A DNA stretch of 64,000 nt from positions 868,001 through 932,000 of the forward strand of contig NZ_JAFCMM010000002.1 of the NCBI RefSeq assembly GCF_018131225.1, given 5' to 3'. The position numbers and the translations under genes were made by a program. Positions 1 to 8,782 of the stretch are shown one piece after another (positions within the stretch are counted from its first letter, which is position 1; each line of letters starts with the position of its first letter). Origin of the DNA: Bradyrhizobium sp. U87765 SZCCT0048. Its GTDB lineage: Bacteria; Pseudomonadota; Alphaproteobacteria; Rhizobiales; Xanthobacteraceae. The notes below the pieces were generated by a model that made no database searches, had not been told where the DNA came from, and was given only the letters and a program-made list of their open reading frames with translations.

Positions 1-483
1 CTCGTCCAGCATCAGCAGCCGCGGCCGCGTCATCAGGGCGCGTGAGATCGCCAGCATTTGCTGTTCGCCGCCGGACAGCGTGCCGGCGCGCTGGGCCAGT
101 CGCTCCTTCAGCCGCGGAAACAGCTTGAACACGAAATCGAGCGGCGCATCGCGGTCAGCCGTGTTGCGGAACAGGTAGCTGCCGAGCCGCAGGTTGTCGG
201 CAACGCTGAGGCGTGGAAACAGCCGCTTGTTCTCCGGCACATAGGCGAGCCCGCGCGCCGTGATCTGGTGCGCCGGAATGGTATCGATGCGCTCGCCGGC
301 GAAATTGACGGTGCCGGAGCGTGCCTTCTCCATGCCGGCGATCGACTTCAGCAGCGTCGATTTACCGGCGCCGTTGGCGCCCGCGACCGTGACGATCTCG
401 TTGGCATCGACCGCGATCGAGATCTCGGAAATCGCGATCAGGCCGCGATAGGCCGTGGTGATATTGGAGACCTCAAGCAGCAC
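1..483 (-). CDS. livF: Branched-chain-type ABC transporter ATPase LivF, 3' end cut by window edge
   Basis: Cytoplasmic ATP-binding subunit of a Liv/HAAT-family importer. The 161 visible residues contain Walker A (GANGAGKS), the signature LSGGEQQ and the start of Walker B (LLMLDE), where the window ends. I place the start at a GTG whose codons overlap the livG stop by 11 bases, typical of livG-livF coupling; reading from there gives the usual N-terminus LLEVSNITTAYRG. It is the last visible gene of a livK-H-M-G-F operon. The substrate cannot be read from the ATPase. Confidence 0.93.
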   Translation of the reverse strand, partial: MLLEVSNITTAYRGLIAISEISIAVDANEIVTVAGANGAGKSTLLKSIAGMEKARSGTVNFAGERIDTIPAHQITARGLAYVPENKRLFPRLSVADNLRLGSYLFRNTADRDAPLDFVFKLFPRLKERLAQRAGTLSGGEQQMLAISRALMTRPRLLMLDE

Positions 484-1204
484 GGTGACGATCTCCCAGG
501 TAGGCAGCTATGACATTCTCGTCGCGCACGACATCCTTCGGTGCGCCCTCGGCCAGTACCTTGCCGAGGTTGAGCACCACGGCACGGTCGACAAGCGGCA
601 TCACCACCTCCATGACATGCTCGACCATCACCACGGTGACGCCGCTGTCGCGGATCGCTCGGATCAGCTCGGCGCCGGCGCGGGATTCGCTCGGCGTCAG
701 GCCTGTCAGCACCTCGTCGAGCAGCAGCAGCTTGGGCTCGGTGGCGAGCGCGCGCGCAACCTCGAGCCGGCGCTTCTGTGGCGGCGTGAGATCCGCCGCA
801 GCGATGCCCGCCTGGGCGGCCAGCCCGACATAGTCCAGCACCTCGAGTGCCTTGGCGCGGGCCTGTGCGGCACGCGGATGGCGCACGAAGGCACCGACGA
901 TGACATTCTCGACCACCGTCATGGAATCGAACGACCGTGGCACCTGATAGGTCCGCGCGATGCCGCGGACGCAACGTGCCGTCGCCGGCAACGTCGTGAC
1001 ATCACGCCCCTCGAAGGTGATCGTACCCGACGACGGCGGGAATGCCCCCGCGATCAGGTTGAACAGCGTCGACTTGCCGGCGCCGTTTGGCCCGATCAGG
1101 CCGAGGATTTCGCCGCGCGCGATGGTCATGTCGATGGCGTCGTTGGCGACGAGACCACCGAAGCGGCGCGTCACCCCGGTGCAGGAGACCAGCGTATCGG
1201 TCAT
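473..1204 (-). CDS. livG: Branched-chain-type ABC transporter ATPase LivG
   Basis: 243-residue ATPase partner of LivF. It opens with MTDTLVSCTGVTRRFGG, followed by Walker A (GPNGAGKST), Walker B (LLLLDEVLTGL) and the H-loop (MVEHVMEVV). The C-terminus NVIAAYLGDRH is the typical LivG tail. The ATG overlaps the livM stop as ATGA, so the two are translationally coupled. An open frame continues upstream but is only read-through of livM in another frame. Family membership is certain; the transported compound is unknown. Confidence 0.95.
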   Translation of the reverse strand: MTDTLVSCTGVTRRFGGLVANDAIDMTIARGEILGLIGPNGAGKSTLFNLIAGAFPPSSGTITFEGRDVTTLPATARCVRGIARTYQVPRSFDSMTVVENVIVGAFVRHPRAAQARAKALEVLDYVGLAAQAGIAAADLTPPQKRRLEVARALATEPKLLLLDEVLTGLTPSESRAGAELIRAIRDSGVTVVMVEHVMEVVMPLVDRAVVLNLGKVLAEGAPKDVVRDENVIAAYLGDRHRAA

Positions 1205-2208
1205 GATGCCGCCCTCCGCCGCGAGAACTCGTTGAAGATGCTGAGCAGGCCTTCCGGACGGGTCAGCGACACCACCATGATCAGCGCGCCATAGACGGCG
1301 AGATCGAGCCCCGATCCGGTGCCGCCCATGTAGGAGCGGGTGAACTCCGCGAGCGGGATCAGGATCAGCGCGCCGACCGCCGGCCCCCACAGCGAGCCGA
1401 CGCCGCCGAGCACGGCCGGCAAGGCCATCAGCAGCGAGAAGCGGAACTGCATCACGCTCTCCGGATCGATGTAGGATACGAAGGCCGCATAGAAGCCACC
1501 ACCGATTGCGGTGAAGAACGCCGACACGCCGGCCGCCGCCATCTTGGAATGAAACACGGTGACGCCGAGGCTTTCCGCAGCCTCCGGATTGTCCTTTACC
1601 GCACGCCACCAGTAGCCCCAGCGCGATTCGACGATGTTGAACGTGACGAGCCACACCACCGCGAACAGGCCGAGCACGAAGTAGAAATACGGCGCCTTGT
1701 CGCGGGCGAACTGCAGCGTCCACCAGCTGTCGCGGCCGAACGGCCATTGAATGCCGAGGGCGGCGCCGGCATAGTCCCAGTTATGGACCAGCAGCAGGCC
1801 GATCTCGGCGATGACGATGGTGGCGATCGAGAAGTAATGGCCCTTGAGGCGGAAGCACGGATAGCCGAGCACCAGCGCCACCAGCGCGGCAAGCAGCCCG
1901 CCGGTGGCGAGCCCGATCCACGGCATGATGCCAAACTTCACGAACAGAAGGCTCGTGGCATAGGCGCCGATGCCGAAATACAGCGCATGCCCCAGGGACA
2001 CCTGGCCGCAGTAGCCGCCAAGAATGTTCCAGCTCTGCGACAGCGCCGCGAACAGCAGTGTCAGGATCAGCACGTTCATCATATAGACGTCCGAGACGAG
2101 CTTCGGTACCAGCGCGAGCGCGGCGAACACCACGAGCGCAGTGATCAGCTGCCGCCGCCGGGCCTTGATGTGGCCGTCCACGGGAGGTTTGGTCACGACA
2201 TCCCGCAT
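1201..2208 (-). CDS. livM: Branched-chain-type ABC transporter permease LivM
   Basis: 335-residue inner-membrane permease with many hydrophobic helices and the LivM hallmarks GQVSLGHALYFGIGAYAT and FRLKGHYFSIATIVIAEIG. The start ATG shares one base with the livH stop (TGATG), and the stop overlaps the livG start (ATGA), so livH-M-G are tightly coupled. A short cytosolic N-terminus of about 20 residues precedes the first helix. It forms the translocation pore with LivH. Confidence 0.95.
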   Translation of the reverse strand: MRDVVTKPPVDGHIKARRRQLITALVVFAALALVPKLVSDVYMMNVLILTLLFAALSQSWNILGGYCGQVSLGHALYFGIGAYATSLLFVKFGIMPWIGLATGGLLAALVALVLGYPCFRLKGHYFSIATIVIAEIGLLLVHNWDYAGAALGIQWPFGRDSWWTLQFARDKAPYFYFVLGLFAVVWLVTFNIVESRWGYWWRAVKDNPEAAESLGVTVFHSKMAAAGVSAFFTAIGGGFYAAFVSYIDPESVMQFRFSLLMALPAVLGGVGSLWGPAVGALILIPLAEFTRSYMGGTGSGLDLAVYGALIMVVSLTRPEGLLSIFNEFSRRRAAS

Positions 2209-3089
2209 CACAGCCTCCCGAACAGGCCACTCGGCCGAATGAACAGCACGCCGAGATACAGCGTGTAGATGCCGACGGATTTGAGCGCCGGGGGCAGGAT
2301 CAGCGTCGTCAGCGCCTCGACCAGACCGACGACCACGCCGGCGACCAGCGCGCCGAAGATGCTGCCGAAGCCGCCGAGCGCGACCGTGACATAGGCGATC
2401 AGCGCGAAGGTGCCGCCGACATTGGGATGGATGTAATAGAAGATCGCAAGCACGGCGCCGGCGAGACCGACCAGCGCGGCGCCGAGCCCCCAGCCGAGCG
2501 CGAACACCCGGTTGCGGTCGATGCCGACCAGCGCCACCGCGCCCTGGTCCTCGCGGGTCGCTTCCAGCGCCTTGCCGAAATCGGTACGGGTGATCAGCAG
2601 ATAAAGGCCACCGAAGGTCGCCAGCGAGATCAGTCCGCCATAGATCTGCGGCCATGGCAGGAAGACGCCGCCGACATTGAGCGTCTTGCCGCCGAGCCAG
2701 GTGTGGGAAATGCTCTTGAAATCGGGCGTGAAGACGTACTGCGCGACACCCTGGATCAGGATGGCGAGGCCGAAGGTCGCGAAGATCTGCACCATGCCCT
2801 GGTTGGTGGTGGCGCGCATGGCGAAGCGCACCACCCCGGCATAAGCCGAGACCCCGACGCCGAACATGATGGCGACCACGAACGGCGCCAGCACCACCGG
2901 ATCGAGCGTGGTGGCGAAAACCAGCCCGAAGGTGGCGTACATCGCCAGCATCAGGAACTCGCCATGGGCAAAGTTCACGACGTCCATCAGGCCGAAAATC
3001 AACGATAGTCCGACGGCGATCAGGGCGTAGATCAGCCCCATCAGAAGGCCGCTGGCAAGAACCTGCAAGAGTGCCTGCATACTGATCAT
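2208..3089 (-). CDS. livH: Branched-chain-type ABC transporter permease LivH
   Basis: 293-residue integral membrane permease with the LivH signature MDVVNFAHGEFLMLAMY and a C-terminal FIRPSGLFG. Pairs with LivM. A second in-frame ATG nine bases downstream (MQALLQ) is an equally possible start; neither has a strong ribosome binding site. The gene follows livK after a 100-base gap that contains a stem-loop. Confidence 0.94.
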   Translation of the reverse strand: MISMQALLQVLASGLLMGLIYALIAVGLSLIFGLMDVVNFAHGEFLMLAMYATFGLVFATTLDPVVLAPFVVAIMFGVGVSAYAGVVRFAMRATTNQGMVQIFATFGLAILIQGVAQYVFTPDFKSISHTWLGGKTLNVGGVFLPWPQIYGGLISLATFGGLYLLITRTDFGKALEATREDQGAVALVGIDRNRVFALGWGLGAALVGLAGAVLAIFYYIHPNVGGTFALIAYVTVALGGFGSIFGALVAGVVVGLVEALTTLILPPALKSVGIYTLYLGVLFIRPSGLFGRL

Positions 3090-3146
3090 GAAGGAATCCG
3101 ACGGCGCGCGCGGGCGCCAACGAGGACAATACCGTGCCAGAAATCG

Positions 3147-3176
3147 GGAGGCGCCGAACGTTCGGCCGGCGCCTCC
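3147..3176 (-). terminator. Stem-loop between livK and livH (attenuator or mRNA-stabilising hairpin)
   Basis: Perfect 10-bp inverted repeat (GGAGGCGCCG / CGGCGCCTCC) with a 10-base loop, placed after the livK stop and before livH. No clear T run follows on the minus strand, so full termination is unlikely. Hairpins at this position in binding-protein operons usually raise the ratio of binding protein to permease by protecting the upstream mRNA or stopping part of the transcripts; that role is inferred. Confidence 0.6.
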
Positions 3177-3189
3177 TTGTGTGGGACGA

Positions 3190-4431
3190 TCAGGCGTTCA
3201 TCGGCCACAGCGGCTCCGCGACCGCGACCGCGGACGGGAAGATCGTGACGAACTTGCCGCCGATGTACTGGATCAGCACCGGATCGGCGTCGGCATTCTG
3301 GCCATCGGCGCCGAACTTGACGCGCTTCCATGGCATGATGGTGCGCTCGCCCGGGATGTCGGTCGCCGCGAGCGCGGCGCGGATGTTCTCGCCGTCGGTC
3401 GACTTGGCCCGGTCGATGGCGTCCGCCAGCACCAGGATCGCCATCAGCTGGCGCGAGGTGTTGTCGTTGAGGTCGCGGCCGGCGCGGGCCTTGAACATCT
3501 CGTTGACCTTGAAGATCGCAGGGCGCTTTTGCGCCATGTCGAGCGAAAAGCTGGCCCGCGAGATCAGGCCGACCGACTTGTCGGCGACGGCGTCGAAATA
3601 GGCCTTGTCGGCAAAGCCCGCGGCCTGGGCGAGGATGTTCTTCGGCTTGTAGCCGAGCTCGTCCATGGTCTTGACCAGCAGGATGGCGTCGGTGGTGTAG
3701 CTCGACGGCATCAGCACGTCGGGATTGGCGGACTTGAGCTGCTGGACCTCGGCGGTCAGCGACGGCGAGTTCGACTTGTACTTGATGTCGGCGACGATCT
3801 TGTAGCCGCGCTCCGCGGCGAGCTTGCGCTGGACGTTCGAGGAGTCGGTGCCGAAAATGGTGTCCTCGAAGAAGATGCCGATGGTCTCGACCTTCTTGCC
3901 GGCCTTTTTCTGGGCGTCGAGGAAGTCGAACATCGCCGCGGTGAACATCTCGTCATGGGCGGCGGGACGGAAGAAGAACTTCAGCCCCCGGGTGTGCAGG
4001 CTCGGCGAGGAGGAATCGGCGGCGACATAGGGCACGCTGTAGCGCTCGCAGGCAACGCTGGCGGTCGACGATGCCGAGGAGTGGAACGCGCCGGCGATGG
4101 CGACGACCTTCTCCTGGGTGATCAGGCGCTCGGCCTCGGCACGCGCTTTCTGCGGATCGCCCTGATGATCGGCGAACACCAGCTTGATCCTGGCGTTGCC
4201 GAGCCCGGCGAGGCCGGCATTCTTCGCCGTCGGAAGATCGAGGTCATGGGCGTTGTTGACGATGTCGACGGCGGTTTCCAGCGCATGCTTGGCGTCCGTG
4301 CCGACCTGGGCGCTGGCACCGGTGAACGGCCAGATCGCGCCGATCGCGATCTCCCCGCCGGACTGGGCGAACGCGCGCGTCCCGAGCAGGGACAGTGCGG
4401 CGCCGGACAACAAGACCTCACGACGATTCAT
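3190..4431 (-). CDS. livK: Branched-chain-type ABC transporter periplasmic binding protein LivK
   Basis: 413-residue type I periplasmic binding protein (Peripla_BP_6). The N-terminus MNRREVLLSGAALSLLGTRAFAQ carries a twin-arginine-like RR plus a hydrophobic stretch and an AFA-Q cleavage site. The mature protein starts with the family pattern IAIGAIWPFTGASAQVG. It follows the DUF1445 hydro-lyase gene with a 54-base gap, and livHMGF lie downstream, so all probably share one transcript. The ligand is probably an amino acid or small carboxylic acid related to the hydro-lyase substrate (inference). Confidence 0.93.
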   Translation of the reverse strand: MNRREVLLSGAALSLLGTRAFAQSGGEIAIGAIWPFTGASAQVGTDAKHALETAVDIVNNAHDLDLPTAKNAGLAGLGNARIKLVFADHQGDPQKARAEAERLITQEKVVAIAGAFHSSASSTASVACERYSVPYVAADSSSPSLHTRGLKFFFRPAAHDEMFTAAMFDFLDAQKKAGKKVETIGIFFEDTIFGTDSSNVQRKLAAERGYKIVADIKYKSNSPSLTAEVQQLKSANPDVLMPSSYTTDAILLVKTMDELGYKPKNILAQAAGFADKAYFDAVADKSVGLISRASFSLDMAQKRPAIFKVNEMFKARAGRDLNDNTSRQLMAILVLADAIDRAKSTDGENIRAALAATDIPGERTIMPWKRVKFGADGQNADADPVLIQYIGGKFVTIFPSAVAVAEPLWPMNA

Positions 4432-4485
4432 CGAAGAGACTCCTGAAAGTTGAGGACGCCGTGCAGCGGCGCCTATTCGCTTGTT

Positions 4486-5307
4486 TTACTGGATGGCGAA
4501 TTCCGTATTGCGGCGGTCGGTGACCAGCATGGCCCCCGGCGCGTGGGTAATGGCGAAGTCTGGACGCGACTGCAGAATGATCGACTGTGGCGTGACGCCG
4601 CACGCCCAGAACACCGGCACCTCGCCAGGACGGATGGTCACTGCGTCGCCATAGTCCGGCTTGCCGACGTCCGCGATGCCGATCTGCGAGGGGTCGCCGA
4701 AATGCACCGGCGCGCCGTGCACGGACGGAAAGCGCGTGGTGATCTGGATGGCGCGGATCGCATCCTTCGGCTTGAACGGCCGCATCGACACCACCATCGG
4801 TCCGGAGAACGGACCGGCGGCCGCGCAGGGCACATTGGTGCGGTACATCGGCACGTTGCGGCGCTCCTCGATGTGGCGGATGCCGAGGCCGTCGGCCATC
4901 AACGCTTCCTCGAAGGAGAACGAGCAGCCGATGACGAAAGCGACGAGATCCTTGCGCCAGTGCGCCATGATGTCGGTCGGCTCTTCCACCAGTTCGCCGT
5001 CGCGCCACACCCGGTAGCGCGGCAGGTCGGTGCGGATGTCAAGGTCGAGCCCGAGGGCCGGGATGCGAGGATCGCCGACTTCGGACATGCCGACGATGGG
5101 GCACGGCTTGGGATTGAGCTGGCAGAAGCGCAGGAAATCGGCGGCGAGCCGCTCCGGCAGGATGGCGAGGTTACCCTGTACATAGCCGAGAGCGACGTTG
5201 GCGGTCGGCCCCGTGATCTGGCCGGTGCGGCAGGCGAGACGGGCCTCCCGGCTGGCAAGTGGATGGTCGCTGGGGGCGGACAGGGTCGTCGACATCGGCG
5301 CTTCCAT
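4486..5307 (-). CDS. Putative hydro-lyase / D-glutamate cyclase family (DUF1445)
   Basis: 273-residue protein of the YcsI/DUF1445 family, recognised by the conserved block ADFLRFCQLNPKPCPIVGMSEVGDP, then DIRTDLPRYRVWRDGEL and FVIGCSFSFEEALMADG. Bacterial members are annotated only as putative hydro-lyases; the mammalian relative is a D-glutamate cyclase. It is the first gene of the minus-strand liv operon and diverges from a LysR regulator, which suggests its substrate is imported by the adjacent LivKHMGF system. An alternative start four codons in (MSTTLSAP, 5295) is preceded by GGAAG and may be the true one. Confidence 0.85.
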   Translation of the reverse strand: MEAPMSTTLSAPSDHPLASREARLACRTGQITGPTANVALGYVQGNLAILPERLAADFLRFCQLNPKPCPIVGMSEVGDPRIPALGLDLDIRTDLPRYRVWRDGELVEEPTDIMAHWRKDLVAFVIGCSFSFEEALMADGLGIRHIEERRNVPMYRTNVPCAAAGPFSGPMVVSMRPFKPKDAIRAIQITTRFPSVHGAPVHFGDPSQIGIADVGKPDYGDAVTIRPGEVPVFWACGVTPQSIILQSRPDFAITHAPGAMLVTDRRNTEFAIQ

Positions 5308-5391
5308 TCTGAATTCGTCCCGATCGTTGCAAGGATCGTTCCTCTCGACAAAGGACCACCGCCCTACGATAATGTCTAATCGTCTTTTTGG

Positions 5392-5422
5392 ATCGATATC
5401 GATAAACGAAACTTATCTATCG
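5392..5422. promoter_or_regulatory. Overlapping dyads in the LysR/hydro-lyase intergenic region, candidate LysR binding site
   Basis: The 132-base divergent gap contains the palindrome ATCGATATCGAT (5392-5403), immediately followed by GATAA-N7-TTATC (5401-5417) nested in CGATA-N13-TATCG (5400-5422). LysR-type regulators bind T-N11-A dyads in such gaps. The region is clearly richer in A/T than its surroundings. Binding by the adjacent regulator is inferred. Confidence 0.5.
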
Positions 5423-5439
5423 GCAGGCGGGCGCGACGC

Positions 5440-6375
5440 ATGGTCGACTTCAAGAACCTCGAGACCTTCGTCTGGGTGGTCACGCTGGGCAGCTTCCGCG
5501 GCGCGGCACACAAGCTCAACACCACCCAGCCTGCGATCTCGCAGCGCATCGCCCAGCTCGAGGAGGAAATGGGCGTCAAGCTGCTGCAGCGCGACAACCG
5601 CGCCGTGCTGCCGACGCCGAGCGGTCGCCAGATGATGCTCTATGCCGAGCGGCTGATCGGCCTGCGCGCCGAAATGCTCGCTGCCGTGCGCGACCGCACC
5701 GCGATGCGCGGCGTGCTGCGCCTCGGCGTTTCCGAAACCATCGTCCACACTTGGCTGTCGCAGCTGATCAAGGACGTCAACATCGCCTACCCTCACCTCT
5801 CGCTGGAGATCGAGGTCGACATCACGCCCAACCTGCGCGCCCGCCTGCTGGCCCAGGAAATCGATCTTGCGTTCCTGCTGGGGCCGATCACCGCCCCGAC
5901 GGTGCGCAACCGCGTGTTATGCGAATATCCCAACGCCTTCGTGGCGAGCCCGGCGCTGAGCCTCGGCGGCAAGGTGATGACCGCCCATGACCTCGCGCAG
6001 TATCCAATCATCACCTTCCCGCGCAAGACGCAGCCCTACGAGCTGATCCGCTCGCTGTTCAACCGTTCGGACCTGCCATCGGTGCGGCTGCACGCCAGCG
6101 CCTCGCTTGCCACCGTGATCCACATGGCGATCGAGGGAATCGGCATCGCCGTCATACCCACCGCCATCGTCGAGAACGAGATCGCCGAAGGACGTCTGGA
6201 AATGCTGACGACCGAAATCTCCATTCCATCGCTGACGTTTTCCGCGAGCTGGCTGGCCTCGCCGGACGCGCTCGCTGTCGAGCTGGTGGCCCAGATCGCC
6301 GTCGACCTCGCGCAACGCCCGCAGCTGCCGCCGGGCAAGGGCAGACGGCGTGCGCTATCGGGCGCCGCCGGCTGA
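5440..6375 (+). CDS. LysR-family transcriptional regulator
   Basis: 311-residue LTTR. The N-terminal winged helix-turn-helix (about residues 3-62) reads LETFVWVVTLGSFRGAAHKLNTTQPAISQRI, an excellent match to the family. The remaining part is the type 2 periplasmic-binding-like effector domain (LRLGVSETIVHTWL onward). It is divergent from the DUF1445-liv operon and so is its likely regulator, with the transported or hydrated compound as probable inducer. Its 3' end overlaps the 3' end of the convergent binding-protein gene by 21 bases. Confidence 0.93.
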   Translation: MVDFKNLETFVWVVTLGSFRGAAHKLNTTQPAISQRIAQLEEEMGVKLLQRDNRAVLPTPSGRQMMLYAERLIGLRAEMLAAVRDRTAMRGVLRLGVSETIVHTWLSQLIKDVNIAYPHLSLEIEVDITPNLRARLLAQEIDLAFLLGPITAPTVRNRVLCEYPNAFVASPALSLGGKVMTAHDLAQYPIITFPRKTQPYELIRSLFNRSDLPSVRLHASASLATVIHMAIEGIGIAVIPTAIVENEIAEGRLEMLTTEISIPSLTFSASWLASPDALAVELVAQIAVDLAQRPQLPPGKGRRRALSGAAG

Positions 6376-7278
6376 TCCGTCGAGGGCGCGAAAGCTGTCC
6401 TCGAGCTGGGCCGAGATCGGCACGTCGAGCTTCTCTCCGGTCGGCAGGCGAGCGACGAACCACTTCTTATAGAGCGGCAGCAGGTCCTGGTTGGTCGCGA
6501 GCTTGCGCATCGCCTGCTCGACGAGATCTGCGACCTGCGGCTCGCCCTTGCGGAACATGATGCCGTAGGGATCGTAGGACAGGTAATCGCCGGCGACGCG
6601 GAACCTGTCCTGCGACTTGTGGCGCGCGATCAGGCCGTAGAGCAGGATGTCGTCGGTGGCGAAGGCGTCCGCCTTGCCGTCCACCAGCATCTGATAGGAC
6701 TGTTCATGGTCGTCGCCGACCAGGAACTTCAGGCCGAGATTGAACTTGGCATCCACCAGATGCATCGCCTGCTCGTTGGTGGTGCCCCTGGTCACCACCA
6801 CAGTCTTGCCTGCGAGGTCCTTCGGCGCGTTGATCGCCGATGCCTTCGGCACCATCAGCTTGGTGCCGGAGACATAGATCATCGGCGAGAACGCCACCTG
6901 CTTGCCGCGCTCGGCATTCGCCGTGGTCGAACCGCATTCGAAATCGATCTGCTTCTGCAGCAAGGCCGGAATGCGATTGTCCGACGTCACCTTGACATAG
7001 TCGATCTTCAGGTCGGTCTCGTCGATCGCGGCCGCGATCTCCTCGACGATCGCCTCGCAGATCTCGAGGCTGTAACCGATCGGGCGGTTGGCATGGTCGA
7101 GAAAGGACAGCGGCGGCGAACTCTCGCGATAGCCGAGCCGCACCGAGCGGGTGGCCTTGATGTTGGCGAGGGTGGGGCTGAGCCCCCCCTCGGTCTGGGC
7201 GGCGCCGGGCACCGGCAACGCCAGCGCGGCGGCCAGAAGGCAGGCCGCACCGAGCGTCTTGATCAGCATTGCACGCAT
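6355..7278 (-). CDS. Amino-acid ABC-type periplasmic binding protein (GltI-like), orphan
   Basis: 307-residue type 2 solute-binding protein. The start MRAMLIKTLG is chosen because GGGGA lies 8 bases upstream; the frame is open further upstream but reads the dctA-like gene out of frame. A signal peptide (LLAAALALPVPGAAQ) precedes the mature domain. FECGSTTANAERGKQVAFSP is typical of glutamate/aspartate binding proteins. No ABC permease or ATPase is adjacent; instead the gene lies 31 bases downstream of an SLC1-type symporter, so it may serve an unlinked transporter or a sensory function. Confidence 0.88.
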   Translation of the reverse strand: MRAMLIKTLGAACLLAAALALPVPGAAQTEGGLSPTLANIKATRSVRLGYRESSPPLSFLDHANRPIGYSLEICEAIVEEIAAAIDETDLKIDYVKVTSDNRIPALLQKQIDFECGSTTANAERGKQVAFSPMIYVSGTKLMVPKASAINAPKDLAGKTVVVTRGTTNEQAMHLVDAKFNLGLKFLVGDDHEQSYQMLVDGKADAFATDDILLYGLIARHKSQDRFRVAGDYLSYDPYGIMFRKGEPQVADLVEQAMRKLATNQDLLPLYKKWFVARLPTGEKLDVPISAQLEDSFRALDGSAGGAR

Positions 7279-7309
7279 CGATCGATCCCCCGACGGACGA
7301 AGCCGCGTC

Positions 7310-8596
7310 TCAGGCCGGCACCGGCTCCCCGGGGATCGCGCTTGGCGGCACCACATCGTCCGGCCGCAGTTCGTGCTCTGGCGCGAGCTCGCCTTCCCAC
7401 TTGGCGACAACCGCGGTGGCCAGCGAATTGCCGATGACATTGGTCGCGCTGCGCCCCATGTCGAGGAAGGTGTCGATGCCCATGATCATCAGCAGCCCCG
7501 CCTCCGGGATGTTGAACTGCGACAGCGTCGAGGCGATTACCACCAGTGACGCCCGCGGCACGCCGGCCACGCCCTTCGACGTGATCATCAGCGTCGCCAG
7601 CATGGCGAGCTGCGTCCCCAGCGACATCTCGATATGATAGGACTGCGCGATGAAGATACTGGCGAACGTGCAGTACATCATGGTGCCGTCGAGATTGAAC
7701 GAATACCCGAGCGGCAGCACGAAGCTCGATATCCGCGACGACGCGCCGAACTTGTTCAATCCCTCCAGCGTCTTCGGGTATGCCGCCTCCGAACTCGCGG
7801 TCGAGAACGCGATCATCAGCGGCTCGCGGATCAACCGCAACAGGTGGGCATAGCGCGGGCCGATCACGACGAACCCGACGACGATCAGGATCGCCCACAG
7901 GATCAGCAGCGACAGATAGAAGCCGCCCATGAACACGATCAGCTTCCACAGCACGCCGAGACCGTTCTTGGCGACCGTCGCCGTGACCGCCGCCCACACC
8001 GCGAGCGGCGCGAACAGCATGACGTAGCTCGTCACTTTCAGCATGATGTGGCCGAGATCGTCGATCAGCGCCAGCATCGGCTTGGAACGTTCGGGCATCG
8101 CGCCCATCGCCACCGAGAAGAACACGGCGAAGATCACGATCTGCAGGATCTCGTTCTGCGCCATCGCATCGGCGATCGAGGTCGGAATGAGGTGGGTGAG
8201 GAACTTCTCCAGCGAGAACGCCGACACCGGCAGGCCGGTCGACTGCGTCGCTGCCGGCAGCGTGCCGGGGAAGTTGGCGCCGGGCTTGAGGATGTTGACC
8301 ATCACGAGGCCGAGCAGCAGCGAGACGAACGACGCCGTGATGAACCAGCCCATGGTCTTGGCAAAGATGCGCCCGAGCTTGGAGCCGCTGCCCATGTGGG
8401 CGATGCCGCCAACCAGCGTCGCGAACACCAGCGGCGCGATGATCATCTTGATCAGGCGCAGGAACAGCATCGCGATCAGGTTGATGCTGGAAGCGACTTC
8501 GGCGCGCGTGTCAGGCAGATACTGGTAGATCGCGGTGCCGATCACAATGCCGAGCACCATCGCGAAGAGAATGTAGCGAGTAAACTTATTGGACAT
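7310..8596 (-). CDS. Dicarboxylate/amino acid:cation symporter (SLC1/DctA family)
   Basis: 428-residue secondary transporter of the inner membrane. Family motifs include the serine-rich STASSEAAYPKTLEGL hairpin and, further on, PLGYSFNLDGTMMY and MGIDTFLDMGRSATNVIGN, which form the substrate and sodium/proton sites. The start MSNKFTRYI is preceded by GGGGAG about 10 bases upstream; the longer frame has no such signal. DctA-type C4-dicarboxylate or glutamate/aspartate uptake is likely, and the glutamate/aspartate-type binding protein just downstream favours an acidic amino acid (inference). Confidence 0.92.
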   Translation of the reverse strand: MSNKFTRYILFAMVLGIVIGTAIYQYLPDTRAEVASSINLIAMLFLRLIKMIIAPLVFATLVGGIAHMGSGSKLGRIFAKTMGWFITASFVSLLLGLVMVNILKPGANFPGTLPAATQSTGLPVSAFSLEKFLTHLIPTSIADAMAQNEILQIVIFAVFFSVAMGAMPERSKPMLALIDDLGHIMLKVTSYVMLFAPLAVWAAVTATVAKNGLGVLWKLIVFMGGFYLSLLILWAILIVVGFVVIGPRYAHLLRLIREPLMIAFSTASSEAAYPKTLEGLNKFGASSRISSFVLPLGYSFNLDGTMMYCTFASIFIAQSYHIEMSLGTQLAMLATLMITSKGVAGVPRASLVVIASTLSQFNIPEAGLLMIMGIDTFLDMGRSATNVIGNSLATAVVAKWEGELAPEHELRPDDVVPPSAIPGEPVPA

Positions 8597-8782
8597 TGCC
8601 AAGTACTCCCCAATCCCGACACCGGCGAGTATGACGAAAATTTTAAACGGGGCAACCGCGTTCGCGCGCAGCAGTGGCCGCGTCGCCATGAATGCGATGC
8701 GCATCGCAGCATGTCGGCCAGGTTCCCGCCGATGGCGCAGGCGGCGTCACGACGCCGTGCTCAATCGCTGATCGGCCGGCGA

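Noticed and set aside
1201..3129. 642-residue open frame that looks like a LivH-LivM fusion
   Set aside because: Only the part below 2208 is LivM; above it the true LivH is in another frame, so the long frame is read-through in high-GC DNA.
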